Assembly (NCBI RefSeq): GCF_014696925.1
Contig: NZ_JACJQY010000032.1
Location: 1-61,873 of the forward strand
Length of the DNA: 61,873 nt
From: Phormidium tenue FACHB-1050
Lineage (GTDB): Bacteria > Cyanobacteriota > Cyanobacteriia > Pseudanabaenales > Pseudanabaenaceae
Direction of reading: 5' to 3'
Both the position numbers and the translations under genes were made by a program. This document shows, piece by piece, positions 18,504 through 28,251 of the stretch. Under the pieces are notes generated by a model, which saw only the letters and a program-made list of their open reading frames with translations, had not been told where the DNA came from and did no database searches. How positions within the stretch are numbered: position 1 is the stretch's first letter; every line of letters begins with the position of its first letter.

Positions 18504-20195
18504 TTACTTCCCGATCGCTGCTTTTGCTTCGTAGAGAGTTTCTACGGTGATCGAAGTGATACCGCGATCGCTAGCAAATTTCTCAGTATTGCGCTTGATT
18601 TTGCCGCGTACAAAGAAGGGAATCTTCTTCAACTCAGCTTCACCATCCGCGCTCCAAGTAATTCCCTGCAAATCTTGATTCACTTCCACAGCCGTAAGAA
18701 CGGCTTGATTAGCAGCACCTGTCGATGTGAGAGCGATCGCTTCTCCCACTGACTCAGTCGTCAATGTTTCGCGGCGATTCTCCTGTGATGGCGCAGTGTG
18801 CAGATGGCTCATATGACCTTCCGCAAACTCGAAGTCTTCACGGAACATCCCAATCAAATGCTCCTCTAGACCCATCATCAAAGGATGCACCCAGCTATCA
18901 AAAATCACATTTGCACCTTCCCAACCCATTTGGGGTGAATAACGAGCAGGTACATCTTGAACGTGGATTGGTGCAGAAATTACCGCGCAAGGGATACCCA
19001 AGCGTTTGGCAATATGTCGTTCCATCTGAGTGCCAAGCACTAGTTCTGGAGCGGCTTCAGCAACTTTAGCTTCCACAGCAAGATAATCATCACTAATCAC
19101 GGCTTCGAGTCCGTGCTTTTTCGCTACTTCGCGTACTTCTCGCGCAAATTCACGGCTATAGGTTCCAATACCTACAAGGGTAAAGCCTAGTTCTTCCGTA
19201 GCAATTCTTGCTGCCGCTAAGGCATGAGTCGCATCACCAAAGATAAATACGCGCTTACCCGTTAGATATGTAGAGTCAACCGATCGCGAATACCAAGGAA
19301 GTCTGGAAGCATTAGCTTCGGAGGCTGATGATACTCTTGCAGCATCCCAGTTTCCTAAAGTATCAGATTGCGATCGCTGCAACGCTTGACTAACATCAAT
19401 ATCTGCTACTTTACCAATTTCCGCAATAAAGTCACGAGTTGCGCCAACACCGATTGGCACTATCTTGACAACTGGTTGGGCAAAACTGCGAGTCAACCAT
19501 GTACAAGTAGTAAGAGCGATTTCAGGATAGAGACAAATATTAAAGTCAGCATCGGGAATCCGCATCAAGTCATCTGGTGTTGCTCCCATCGGGGCGACTA
19601 CATTCACATCAACGCCAATTTCCCCAAGTAACTTAATTACTTCACGAATATCATCACGACACCTAAAGCCTAATGCTGTTGGTCCTAAGATATTAGCTTT
19701 CGGACGAATATGGGGATCGCGCTTAGGTCTTGGGGTGTTTGGTGCAGGGACAACAGGCAAAAGTAAAGTGCGGACTAAGTGATATAGAGTTTCACTCGCG
19801 CCCCAATTTTCTTTTTTGGAATAAGCTGGCAATTCTAAACTCACAATCGGAATTGGGATGCCCATGCCTTTGGCGAGAGAACCTGGCTGATCTTGAATCA
19901 ACTCAGCAGTGCAGCTTTCGCCAACCAACATTACTTGAGGCTTAAATCTTTCATAAGCATCACGCACTGAAGTCTTGACCATTTCCGCAGTATCACCGCC
20001 TAGATCACGAGCTTGAAAAGTCGTATAGGTTACAGGTGGACGGCGATCGCGTCGCTCGATCATCGTAAACAATAGATCGGCGTAAGTGTCGCCCTGTGGT
20101 GCGTGAAGTACATAATGCACGCCTTCCATACTAGTTGCAATTCGCATCGCTCCCACATGGGGAGGACCTTCGTAAGTCCAGAGGGTTAATTCCAT
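18504..20195 (-). CDS. chlB: Light-independent protochlorophyllide reductase subunit B (purple-bacterial BchB type)
   Basis: 563 residues from the ATG at 20195, which gives the family start [15 protein letters not shown]; an upstream in-frame start at 20249 adds 18 unrelated residues. Asp36 (HAPQGD) is the unusual Asp ligand of the NB cluster. The C-terminal domain (about 500-563) ends in [17 protein letters not shown]...ETLYEAKA. The first 120 residues read as purple-bacterial BchB ([30 protein letters not shown]); cyanobacterial ChlB normally starts MKLAYWMYAGPAHIGT. It is longer than the roughly 510-525 usual, with extra sequence around residues 270-300 ([20 protein letters not shown]) and in the linker before the C-terminal domain. 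Confidence 0.95.
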   Translation of the reverse strand: MELTLWTYEGPPHVGAMRIATSMEGVHYVLHAPQGDTYADLLFTMIERRDRRPPVTYTTFQARDLGGDTAEMVKTSVRDAYERFKPQVMLVGESCTAELIQDQPGSLAKGMGIPIPIVSLELPAYSKKENWGASETLYHLVRTLLLPVVPAPNTPRPKRDPHIRPKANILGPTALGFRCRDDIREVIKLLGEIGVDVNVVAPMGATPDDLMRIPDADFNICLYPEIALTTCTWLTRSFAQPVVKIVPIGVGATRDFIAEIGKVADIDVSQALQRSQSDTLGNWDAARVSSASEANASRLPWYSRSVDSTYLTGKRVFIFGDATHALAAARIATEELGFTLVGIGTYSREFAREVREVAKKHGLEAVISDDYLAVEAKVAEAAPELVLGTQMERHIAKRLGIPCAVISAPIHVQDVPARYSPQMGWEGANVIFDSWVHPLMMGLEEHLIGMFREDFEFAEGHMSHLHTAPSQENRRETLTTESVGEAIALTSTGAANQAVLTAVEVNQDLQGITWSADGEAELKKIPFFVRGKIKRNTEKFASDRGITSITVETLYEAKAAIGK

Positions 20196-20295
20196 AAATT
20201 GGGTAATTGGTAGTTTGTTGGTTAGCTTTTGACCGTTAGCGATTAGCAATTAGCTGTTAGCTTTTGAAAGGCTAATCGCTAATTGCTAATTACTC

Positions 20296-21642
<1,347 letters not shown>

Positions 21643-21860
21643 TCATCTTTGGCAGGACTATGCCCTGTCTTATGTCAAAAAGTTGTTTGATTGCTAAGCA
21701 ATCGAATAAGTTAATTCCCTTTACTATATTTAGTAAAGCCAAGAGATGGGGCAAAAAGTTGCAAAGGTTTACAGGAATCCCATAAGTAAAGGTGAGTGTC
21801 GAACGCCTACTGCTACTTATTGATATATTTGATGCTCAAAGGTAAACCAACCGTAACTAA

Positions 21861-22601
21861 ATGCTAGATTTTTGGACTAAAACCAGTGGGACTTGGATTA
21901 ATGTTTTGGCGATCGCCTTCGGCACATTCCTCGGACTCATTTTACGCGGTCGTTTTCTTTCTCAGTCGTTACCCATTCTCAAACAAGCGATCGGGCTAAT
22001 CACCATGTTTGTCAGCATAAATATGGCAAATAGCTTACTTAAGGTTAAAGCTGGTGCTTTAGACGGCGTGATTCTATCGCTGATTGCGTTAATTATTGGC
22101 GGCGTAATTGGTGAATTAGGGCAAATCGAGAAACGTTTAGAATCGGTTGGCGATTGGTTAAAAGCGAAATTTAAGGGCAAAGGTAAATTTACAGAAGGGT
22201 TTGTTGCGGCAAGTCTTTTATTCTGTATTGGACCAATGGCAATTATTGGCAGCCTCAATAACGGACTCAGAGGCGAAGATAATCTTTTGGTTCTCAAGTC
22301 GGCTCTAGACGGCTTCATTTCAATCGTATTTGCTAGCACCTATGGAATCGGTGTTGGGTTCTCAGCTTTGCCCGTTGCGCTATATCAAGGGAGTTTATCT
22401 TTGCTTGCAGGAAATTTGGCGCAAAGTTTACCAGATCCCGCTAACGCTCAGCCTGTACTAATCATTACGGGAGTTGGTGGCTTAATGCTTTTGGGGCTAG
22501 GTTTAAACTTGTTAGAACTCGCTAAAGTCAGAGTTGCATCTTTTTTACCAGCTTTAGCGATCGCGCCATTAGTTTACTGGTTAGCAGATGGTCTTCAATA
22601 A
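21861..22601 (+). CDS. DUF554 family membrane protein
   Basis: A 246-residue polytopic protein with about seven hydrophobic segments and glycine-rich turns (GTWINVLAIAFGTFLGLILRG at the N-terminus, GGVIGELGQIEKRL, LFCIGPMAIIGSLNNGL, LKSALDGFISI). These are hallmarks of DUF554 (YdfK/YqgA-like), a putative transporter family with no proven substrate. It is divergent from the chlNBL operon, with 272 bp between the starts. It ends one base before a hairpin cluster. Confidence 0.85.
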   Translation: MLDFWTKTSGTWINVLAIAFGTFLGLILRGRFLSQSLPILKQAIGLITMFVSINMANSLLKVKAGALDGVILSLIALIIGGVIGELGQIEKRLESVGDWLKAKFKGKGKFTEGFVAASLLFCIGPMAIIGSLNNGLRGEDNLLVLKSALDGFISIVFASTYGIGVGFSALPVALYQGSLSLLAGNLAQSLPDPANAQPVLIITGVGGLMLLGLGLNLLELAKVRVASFLPALAIAPLVYWLADGLQ

Positions 22602-22680
22602 TTCCAGCGCCGCAGGCGCTGGAAACTCCAAAATCGCTTTTTGAAAGTCCGCCAACGGCGGACTTTCAAAAAGCGATTTT
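22602..22680. repeat. Degenerate double-hairpin repeat
   Basis: Hairpin one, TTCCAGCGCC-GCA-GGCGCTGGAA (22602-22624). Hairpin two is a 24-bp perfect stem (22630-22680) with GAAAGTCCGCC-AAC-GGCGGACTTTC. The layout matches the elements at 46061 and 52528, but the left arm copy is missing. It probably terminates the DUF554 gene. Confidence 0.6.
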
Positions 22681-22779
22681 TATAGCTATAGCCACCTGTA
22701 TCAGGACAAAAAAAACAAAATAGTGTGAGGCGGCGCTTCGCGCCGCCTCACACTATACAAGAATGGCGATAGCCATATA
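22681..22779. repeat. Family A MITE-like palindrome
   Basis: Ends TATAGCTATAGCCACC / GGCGATAGCCATATA, with a core TAGTGTGAGGCGGCGC and its complement. The AAACCC border pairing is degraded here. Confidence 0.75.
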
Positions 22780-22831
22780 TTGAGAGTTGCTGGGTGCTTT
22801 GCACTTTTCCTATTTTGTTGGCTTAGATTGC

Positions 22832-22837
22832 TATAAT
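22832..22837 (+). promoter_or_regulatory. -10 box of the 6S RNA gene
   Basis: A consensus TATAAT lies seven bases before the 5' strand of the closing stem of the 6S RNA candidate, placing the transcription start at about 22843-22845. No clear -35 box. Confidence 0.6.
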
Positions 22838-22844
22838 TAGTCAA

Positions 22845-23030
22845 GCTCCTCTGTGGCGTGCGTGACTACCGATAATGTGTCTTGATCGATAATTGTTTTC
22901 TAGGAGTCTTCGTAATCTCCGCCGCAGTAAACCAGACTTGCATCTGGGAACTTAAGTTAGGCTGAGAGCCAAGCCTCCACCTGGTTTTACCGGGTCAAAC
23001 AACTGAGGTAAGACGGCGTTGCGGAGGGGT
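22845..23030 (+). ncRNA. ssaA: 6S RNA (SsaA/SsrS) candidate
   Basis: About 186 nt, the usual 6S length. A 14-bp closing stem, many G-U pairs, forms between 22846-22859 (CTCCTCTGTGGCGT) and 23016-23029 (GCGTTGCGGAGGGG). A short TACC/GGTA step and then an upper stem TTGTTT / AAACAA follow, leaving a large internal bubble, the shape by which 6S RNA mimics an open promoter and binds RNA polymerase. Several small hairpins fill the apex. A consensus -10 precedes it and a strong hairpin follows. It is called from structure; primary sequence of 6S is poorly conserved. Confidence 0.7.
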
Positions 23031-23041
23031 GAAAAATCAAA

Positions 23042-23090
23042 GTTTTTTAAAAATGGCTCTGTACATTGTACAGAGCCATTTTTAAAAAAC
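23042..23090. terminator. Perfect 23-bp hairpin after the 6S RNA
   Basis: Arms GTTTTTTAAAAATGGCTCTG... around an ATT loop, ending TTTTTAAAAAAC. It separates the 6S transcript from tRNA-fMet. Confidence 0.75.
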
Positions 23091-23103
23091 TTTGAGAAAA
23101 TGC

Positions 23104-23131
23104 TTGCGTTCCTATCAAACCATGCTATATT
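23104..23131 (+). promoter_or_regulatory. Promoter of tRNA-fMet
   Basis: TTGCGT (23104-23109), a 16-bp spacer and TATATT (23126-23131), about 16 bp before the tRNA. Confidence 0.55.
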
Positions 23132-23146
23132 AGCTAAGCGAAACAA

Positions 23147-23220
<74 letters not shown>

Positions 23221-23225
23221 TTAAT

Positions 23226-23254
23226 AAAAAAGCTGCACATTGTGCAGCTTTTTT
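23226..23254. terminator. tRNA-fMet terminator
   Basis: AAAAAAGCTGCACA-T-TGTGCAGCTTTTTT, directly after the tRNA. It also ends the minus-strand gene at 23260. Confidence 0.9.
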
Positions 23255-23259
23255 TATCT

Positions 23260-23538
23260 TTAAGTATTGGTAATACTTCTAAATAGATAGCCGACGACGA
23301 CACCAATCATCAGCGCCCAAATTTGGCCAGATTTCACAAAGTTATTCCAACCTTTTCCTAAGTCTCCCATGACATCTTGATTAAATTGTTGGGCTAGTAA
23401 GTCCATATCGATATGTGAGTGCAGATCGGCAATATTGAGATGTAAGTTGCTAGGAAGATTGATCGCTGAGAGATGAAACGATAAGTCAGCGCTAGTTACA
23501 CTAGTCACCAAATGCTGGGCTTGGGCTAAGTCAAACAT
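23260..23538 (-). CDS. Small protein with C-terminal membrane anchor, function unknown
   Basis: A 92-residue protein. The N-terminal two-thirds is amphipathic and His/Leu/Asp-rich (SFHLSAINLPSNLHLNIADLH); residues about 72-88 (IWALMIGVVVGYLFRSI) form one membrane segment at the tail. Translated just after the SpoIIE phosphatase gene on the same strand (16 bp gap), so probably co-transcribed with it. No family recognised. Confidence 0.65.
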   Translation of the reverse strand: MFDLAQAQHLVTSVTSADLSFHLSAINLPSNLHLNIADLHSHIDMDLLAQQFNQDVMGDLGKGWNNFVKSGQIWALMIGVVVGYLFRSITNT

Positions 23539-23554
23539 AATTTTTAGTCTTGGG

Positions 23555-24943
23555 TTAATTTACTAGAGCTTTATCTTTTATATGCAGAACCACAAGGGTC
23601 ATGTCATCGGTATGAGTATGCCCTTCTCCAATAAAGTTTTGCACTTCTTGGAAGATGTAGTCAAGAATCATCTGGGGGCGAGTTACATCATCAGATAAGG
23701 GAAAACAATTTTGACAAGCCCAATCTAGGGCTTTACGGAGATTTTCTTCGTCAAAGCGATCGCCTTCTGGACTAGCCGCCTCAGTGAAGCCATCAGTGTA
23801 ATAAATGACGACATCACCTGAATTTAGGTGAGTGCTACGTTCTTCATACTTTGAACCAGCCTCTAAGCCAATCAAAGCCCCCATTGTATCAAGGGCATGG
23901 ACAGAGCGCGACTTAGCTCGCCAATGTAAAGCAGGAGTATGAGCCGCATTACTAAAAGAGAGAATCTGCGTTTCGGGATCGTATTCGGAATAAAACATGG
24001 TCACGAAGCGATGAGACTTCTCTAAATCTTCATACATCACCTCATTGAGATGTTCCAAAATTTTGCTGGGAGAGTGGTTATTTAAAACTTCAGCCCTCAA
24101 CATCCCCCTTGTCATAGTCATAATCAAACCTGCGGGAACCCCCTTGCCCATCACATCACCGACCACAAAACTCCAGCGATCGCCCTTTTGCATCGGGATA
24201 AAGTCATAATAGTCGCCACCCACTCGGCTAGCCGTAGAGCATTTCGCTGAGATCTCAATACCTTGAATCTTGGGACAGTTGCGTGGTAAGAGTTGGCGCT
24301 GGATTTCTGCGCCGATCTCCATCTCCCGATCTTGCCGCTCTTTTTTGATTAATTCGGTAGTGAGTTCATGATTTTCTAAACCTACTGAGGTTTGATCGGC
24401 AACAAGGCGCATCAAAGTACGTTTGTTATCTGTCCAAATATAATCAGGTTTGCGGCTGAAAATATAAAGGCGACCGCGCACTGCATTTTTGACTAAAACT
24501 GATGTGCCGTACAAATGGACATCTGCACCTAGATAGCGACTGACCATCTCATCAAGAGCGGTTGGACTGCCTGTTAAAACCTGTTGGATCGCTCGCTCGA
24601 TCGCCGTTCTCACTTGCTGCGCTTTCATGCCGCCTTGATTGCGCTCAGGACAATGCAAAGACTCTAGGCGCATCTGTCCACTTGCCTTAAATAAAATTAG
24701 CGCACCACCATCGGAGTCGGTCACACGACTGGCTATCAGGGGAATTAATTCTAAAAACTGATTGAGGTTACTAAAGCTGCGGAGAGCGTAACCCAAAAAG
24801 CTCAGCAGCTCATGGATTTTATTTTGATCCTGACTCATCCGTCTGAGTAGGTCTTTGAGATCCTTCATCACCATCACAGAGGCATTGTCGATATCTGGCT
24901 GTGATGGGAGTGATCTATTTCTAGGTGGCAATGATAGAGACAT
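23555..24943 (-). CDS. GAF-SpoIIE PP2C-type serine phosphatase (RsbU-like)
   Basis: 462 residues. An N-terminal helical region and a GAF-like sensor domain (about 50-200) precede a linker (QDREMEIGAEIQRQLLPR) and a SpoIIE/PP2C phosphatase domain (about 240-460). Metal-binding Asp residues appear in SRVGGDYYDFIP and VVGDVMGKGVPAG, and later YYTDGFTEA and HTDDMTLVVL. Such enzymes dephosphorylate anti-anti-sigma factors in partner-switching pathways; no STAS or kinase partner is adjacent. Cytosolic. Probably forms an operon with the 92-residue protein downstream. Confidence 0.9.
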   Translation of the reverse strand: MSLSLPPRNRSLPSQPDIDNASVMVMKDLKDLLRRMSQDQNKIHELLSFLGYALRSFSNLNQFLELIPLIASRVTDSDGGALILFKASGQMRLESLHCPERNQGGMKAQQVRTAIERAIQQVLTGSPTALDEMVSRYLGADVHLYGTSVLVKNAVRGRLYIFSRKPDYIWTDNKRTLMRLVADQTSVGLENHELTTELIKKERQDREMEIGAEIQRQLLPRNCPKIQGIEISAKCSTASRVGGDYYDFIPMQKGDRWSFVVGDVMGKGVPAGLIMTMTRGMLRAEVLNNHSPSKILEHLNEVMYEDLEKSHRFVTMFYSEYDPETQILSFSNAAHTPALHWRAKSRSVHALDTMGALIGLEAGSKYEERSTHLNSGDVVIYYTDGFTEAASPEGDRFDEENLRKALDWACQNCFPLSDDVTRPQMILDYIFQEVQNFIGEGHTHTDDMTLVVLHIKDKALVN

Positions 24944-25076
24944 ACCAATGCTGCAACGCTAGGTGGTTTGAACGAAAGCTAATTTAGTCAAACAGTGTAG
25001 CCTTAGTTGGACAGAAATTAACAAACGATTTCAGGAATTTTTTAAAAGTAGTTTTGCGGCGCGAAGCGCCGCAAAA

Positions 25077-26807
25077 CTAGTTACTTAATAATGCTTCGAC
25101 AAATTCATAGCTTGAAAAGGGGCGTAAGTCTTCAATCCCTTCACCTGCGCCAATAAATCTAATGGGTAAACCAAGTTGTTGGACTACGGCGATCGCCACC
25201 CCACCTTTTGCCGTCCCATCAAGCTTAGTGAGGATCACGCCTGTAATCCCTGCGGACTGAGCAAAAACTTCGGCTTGTTTAAGTCCATTTTGTCCAAGCG
25301 TAGAATCTAGCACTAGCAAAGATTCGATTTTTGCCTCGGCAGATTTTTTATCGACGATGCGGCGAATTTTGCTAAGTTCTTCCATCAGATTTTTCTTGTT
25401 TTGCAGTCGGCCAGCAGTATCAACAAGTAATAACTCAGTGCCTCTGGCTTGAGCCGCGCTAATCGCATCAAAAACCACGGCGGCGGGATCGGCATTTTGG
25501 GCGGGGTTGCAAATTACATCGACATTCGATCTTTGTCCCCAACTCTTGACTTGCTCGACTGCGGCTGCGCGGAAAGTATCGGCGGCAGCAATGAGGGTTT
25601 TATAACCAGATTTGACACTGAGATGCGACAGTTTACCGATCGTTGTCGTTTTACCAGCCCCATTTACGCCAGTGATTAACCAGATATTGAGTTGATTCTT
25701 CTCTGGAATCAACATGGGGATCGGTTCACCACCTTTCTGTGCTGATACATCAAGCATTTCACGCAAAATTTGTTTGAGATAGGCGATCGCTTCTTCTGGT
25801 GGCAAAACTTCTTTGCGGAGTTTGTCTTGCAGCTTGGCAATAATTTGATCAGTTGCCTTAACGCCAACATCAGCCTGTAATAGCAAAGCCTCAATATCAT
25901 CAACCGAATCAGCGCTGAGTGGTCCTTGTCCAACGATCGCTTTTAGTTGATTAACTAACGATAAACGGGTTTTATCTAAGCCTTGGCGTAAACGATTCAG
26001 CCATGTGATCTCTTCGACTGAAATTTCTTCGGGGCGACGACCTTGGGATGCGAGGACTTCGGCTGACCAGATAAAATCATCATCAAACTTGATCGTGGCT
26101 TTGCGTCTGGAAGTAGCAGCAGGTTTAACTTCTGGCTCTGGCTCAACGATCGCTGTGGCTTCGAGGGCGGCAATCCGTGCTTGGCGATCGCTTTCGGACT
26201 GCATCCAAAAAGGCACTGCTTCAGGTTCAGGAGTAGTTATTTCTGGAGAAACTGCTTCTGAGGAAATAACTTCGGCGATCGTAGGTTCAACCGAAGCAGG
26301 AACTTCAGTGGTTGATTCTGGAGATACTTCTAAAGAATACTCAGCAACTGGCTCAGTAATTTCTAGCTCAGCTTCAACCACCGCAGGTTCATCAACTTGC
26401 AATTCAGTAATGATTTCAGGCTGCCTAATTTCTAGGGCAACCTCTGGTTCTGCTATCTCAGGCTGGGCAATTTCTGGCTCAGTAGCCTTGGCTTCTAGCT
26501 GAATAATTTCTGGTGTCGCTTCAACAAGCTCAGGCTCAGCAACCTTGGCTTCTGGCTGAGTAATTTCTGGCTCTGAGACTTCTACCTCGGTCGCTTGATC
26601 TTCCGCAACTTCGGCTTGTTGTTGCACATTGGCATAGGCAGCCTTTGCCCAATTTAATAGATCTTGTGATGCTGGCGTTGCGATCGGGCTAGGATCTTCA
26701 ACAGGTGTAGATTCAGGTGTTTTTTCTTCAGTTTGGGGTGACTCTACGGATTGATCATTTACACTTTTGTCATCGTCAAACTTTCGCCGAAACCAGTTAA
26801 ACACCAT
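25077..26807 (-). CDS. ftsY: Signal recognition particle receptor FtsY
   Basis: The 576-residue SRP receptor GTPase that docks ribosome-SRP complexes at the membrane. The C-terminal NG domain (about 270-576) has the P-loop GVNGAGKTTTIGKL, the RAAAVEQ region, DTAGR and TKLDGTAKGG. The N-terminal A domain (1-270) is very acidic and built of degenerate repeats of the type EPEIAQPE / EVSEPEITQPE, typical of the variable FtsY acidic region but longer than in many bacteria. A palindrome follows its stop at 25076. Confidence 0.95.
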   Translation of the reverse strand: MVFNWFRRKFDDDKSVNDQSVESPQTEEKTPESTPVEDPSPIATPASQDLLNWAKAAYANVQQQAEVAEDQATEVEVSEPEITQPEAKVAEPELVEATPEIIQLEAKATEPEIAQPEIAEPEVALEIRQPEIITELQVDEPAVVEAELEITEPVAEYSLEVSPESTTEVPASVEPTIAEVISSEAVSPEITTPEPEAVPFWMQSESDRQARIAALEATAIVEPEPEVKPAATSRRKATIKFDDDFIWSAEVLASQGRRPEEISVEEITWLNRLRQGLDKTRLSLVNQLKAIVGQGPLSADSVDDIEALLLQADVGVKATDQIIAKLQDKLRKEVLPPEEAIAYLKQILREMLDVSAQKGGEPIPMLIPEKNQLNIWLITGVNGAGKTTTIGKLSHLSVKSGYKTLIAAADTFRAAAVEQVKSWGQRSNVDVICNPAQNADPAAVVFDAISAAQARGTELLLVDTAGRLQNKKNLMEELSKIRRIVDKKSAEAKIESLLVLDSTLGQNGLKQAEVFAQSAGITGVILTKLDGTAKGGVAIAVVQQLGLPIRFIGAGEGIEDLRPFSSYEFVEALLSN

Positions 26808-26960
26808 GCTAATACCCTTGCGCCATGCTTGAATCTATATTCAATGATTTGTAGAAGATGCGAAGCGCTCTCTAAAAATCATTGAATATGTGGTCAACTT
26901 ACTAGGATAGTTTACGGTGTATAGGTTATTAGTACTAAATCAGATCTAGACGGTTTTCCG

Positions 26961-27015
26961 AAATCCATAAAAAAGAAGCGATGCTAATCAAGCATCGCTT
27001 CTTTTTTATGGATTT
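26961..27015. terminator. Palindromic terminator
   Basis: About 25-bp arms (AAATCCATAAAAAAGAAGCG...) around a short AAT-type loop. Its right arm overlaps the stop of the minus-strand gene at 27014. Confidence 0.75.
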
Positions 27016-27364
27016 ATTTCTTTTTGATATCTTTTGCCATGTTGAGAAAGATATCCATACTCGAATCTACACGAGTGTTAATCTTTGGCTCAAATGTGGA
27101 TTGTGGTTTTGGTTCAGAAACATTGCTGGTAGGAACATCAATTTCATTACCTTCAATTTTCTCGGTTGCTGATACAATCTCTGTAATTTCAGCGCCTTTG
27201 ACCCCGTTAACCGTAGGGAATGTTTTTTTGACAGCCTTGGGTGTACGCATGTAATCAATGTTGCCAAAGGTTTTGGCGGAATCTTCATCTAGAAAATAAG
27301 ATGATTCTGTGTTGCCTGCATCCTTCTTCTCATCCTTTTTGCCAAATAAGCCGAAAAGAGCCAT
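27014..27364 (-). CDS. Conserved hypothetical protein
   Basis: A 116-residue soluble protein: a short start MALFGLFGKKDEKKD, then YFLDEDSAKTFGNIDYMRTP, a low-complexity Val/Thr/Glu middle, and a basic end (IFLNMAKDIKKK). It resembles a small cyanobacteria-specific family with the MALFGLFGKK start. No function known. Neighbouring genes ftsY and psbU are on the same strand, each with its own terminator, so it is probably a single-gene transcript. Confidence 0.6.
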   Translation of the reverse strand: MALFGLFGKKDEKKDAGNTESSYFLDEDSAKTFGNIDYMRTPKAVKKTFPTVNGVKGAEITEIVSATEKIEGNEIDVPTSNVSEPKPQSTFEPKINTRVDSSMDIFLNMAKDIKKK

Positions 27365-27470
27365 GTATTTATACCTATTTTCCTGAAATTGGGTTGAATT
27401 TGTCTTTTTATTGCGATGTGTAACATTTTAGCAACATACCGTGCAATCGCGATCGCGATGATTTTTAACA

Positions 27471-27505
27471 ATAAAAAAAGCAACACTTAGTGCTGCTTTT
27501 TTTTG
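27471..27505 (-). terminator. psbU terminator
   Basis: Imperfect hairpin AGCA-CAC-TTA-GTG-TGCT inside A and T runs, 40 bp after the psbU stop. Confidence 0.6.
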
Positions 27506-27541
27506 ATTCTTGGCGAAATCGCCTCTTTAATTACAATTTAA

Positions 27542-27925
27542 TTACAATCTGTAGTTAGCGTTGTTAATGCGCTCACGTCCCATAGACTCATCAGGCTTTT
27601 TAAGTGTGAACTTGTCAGCATTTGCTTTGATCAGTTCTTTTTGCGCTTCATTTAAACCATCAATTTCTAGCACCTCGTTTAGTGATTTGTAAGGTGCATT
27701 TTCAATAATGATCCGCCCCAAGGTTGGATACATGCCACGTACTTGTCGGAAAGTGTTGATATTAGAGTTGTTGAGGTCGATTTTGCTAAGATCTTGTGTG
27801 TAAAAATTGGTAGCAGGTAATTCTTCGGCAAATGCAGAGTTACTGCCAAAAGAACCTAAAAAGCCAGTTGTCCAAATTGACGCGATCGCCACTAATAAAA
27901 CAGAAAAGCGTATAAGTGCTTTCAT
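27542..27925 (-). CDS. psbU: Photosystem II 12 kDa extrinsic protein PsbU
   Basis: A 127-residue lumenal PSII protein that stabilises the oxygen-evolving complex. A signal peptide covers about residues 1-33 (ending NSAFA-EELP). The mature part is a double helix-hairpin-helix: NNSNINTFRQVRGMYPTLGRIIIENAPYKS, then EVLEIDGLNEAQKELIKAN, which is the PsbU signature. The presence of PsbU implies a phycobilisome-type cyanobacterium. Divergent from ndhD across 326 bp. Confidence 0.97.
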   Translation of the reverse strand: MKALIRFSVLLVAIASIWTTGFLGSFGSNSAFAEELPATNFYTQDLSKIDLNNSNINTFRQVRGMYPTLGRIIIENAPYKSLNEVLEIDGLNEAQKELIKANADKFTLKKPDESMGRERINNANYRL

Positions 27926-28251
27926 GCCTAAGGTCTCTCTATTAAAAAAATAATTTATTCACTTTCGAGATTAGCAGAAAAGTGGAAACCCAAAGCCTTA
28001 GGGCTGGCAAATAAAGCATATGTAAATAATTATTTCTATTTGTTAACGTTCCTTTACAAATCCTCGCATAATTTTCAAACCAATAAAAATTTCTTAATAC
28101 CTTACGCTATAACGATCCCAGCCTAAAATTCTAAATTTATGACGATCGCCTAGGTTTAAGTAACTATAAACAACTACAGAGTCGGTAAGTGACCATAGGT
28201 AGAATGACTGTCTAGAAAATGGGTGGGTAATTACAACGGTTACTTTTGAAT
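27926..28251. other. Divergent promoter region psbU/ndhD
   Basis: AT-rich 326 bp with no gene and no long palindrome. It must contain the promoters of psbU and ndhD, but I see no unambiguous -35/-10 pair. Confidence 0.4.

Noticed and set aside
20196-20249. Longer N-terminus of ChlB (18 residues)
   Set aside because: The family start is exactly [12 protein letters not shown]; extra residues have no counterpart.
22955-23000. CTGAGA motif as a TPP riboswitch
   Set aside because: The other conserved TPP elements are missing, and the motif lies inside the 6S structure with no downstream thiamine gene.
22952-23146. 64-codon minus-strand frame between 6S RNA and tRNA
   Set aside because: Overlaps the 6S RNA and its terminator; no start signal.
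26005-26502. 165-codon plus-strand open frame inside ftsY
   Set aside because: Antisense shadow of the acidic repeats; Ser/Thr/Gly-rich artefact of GAA/CCT codons read backwards.
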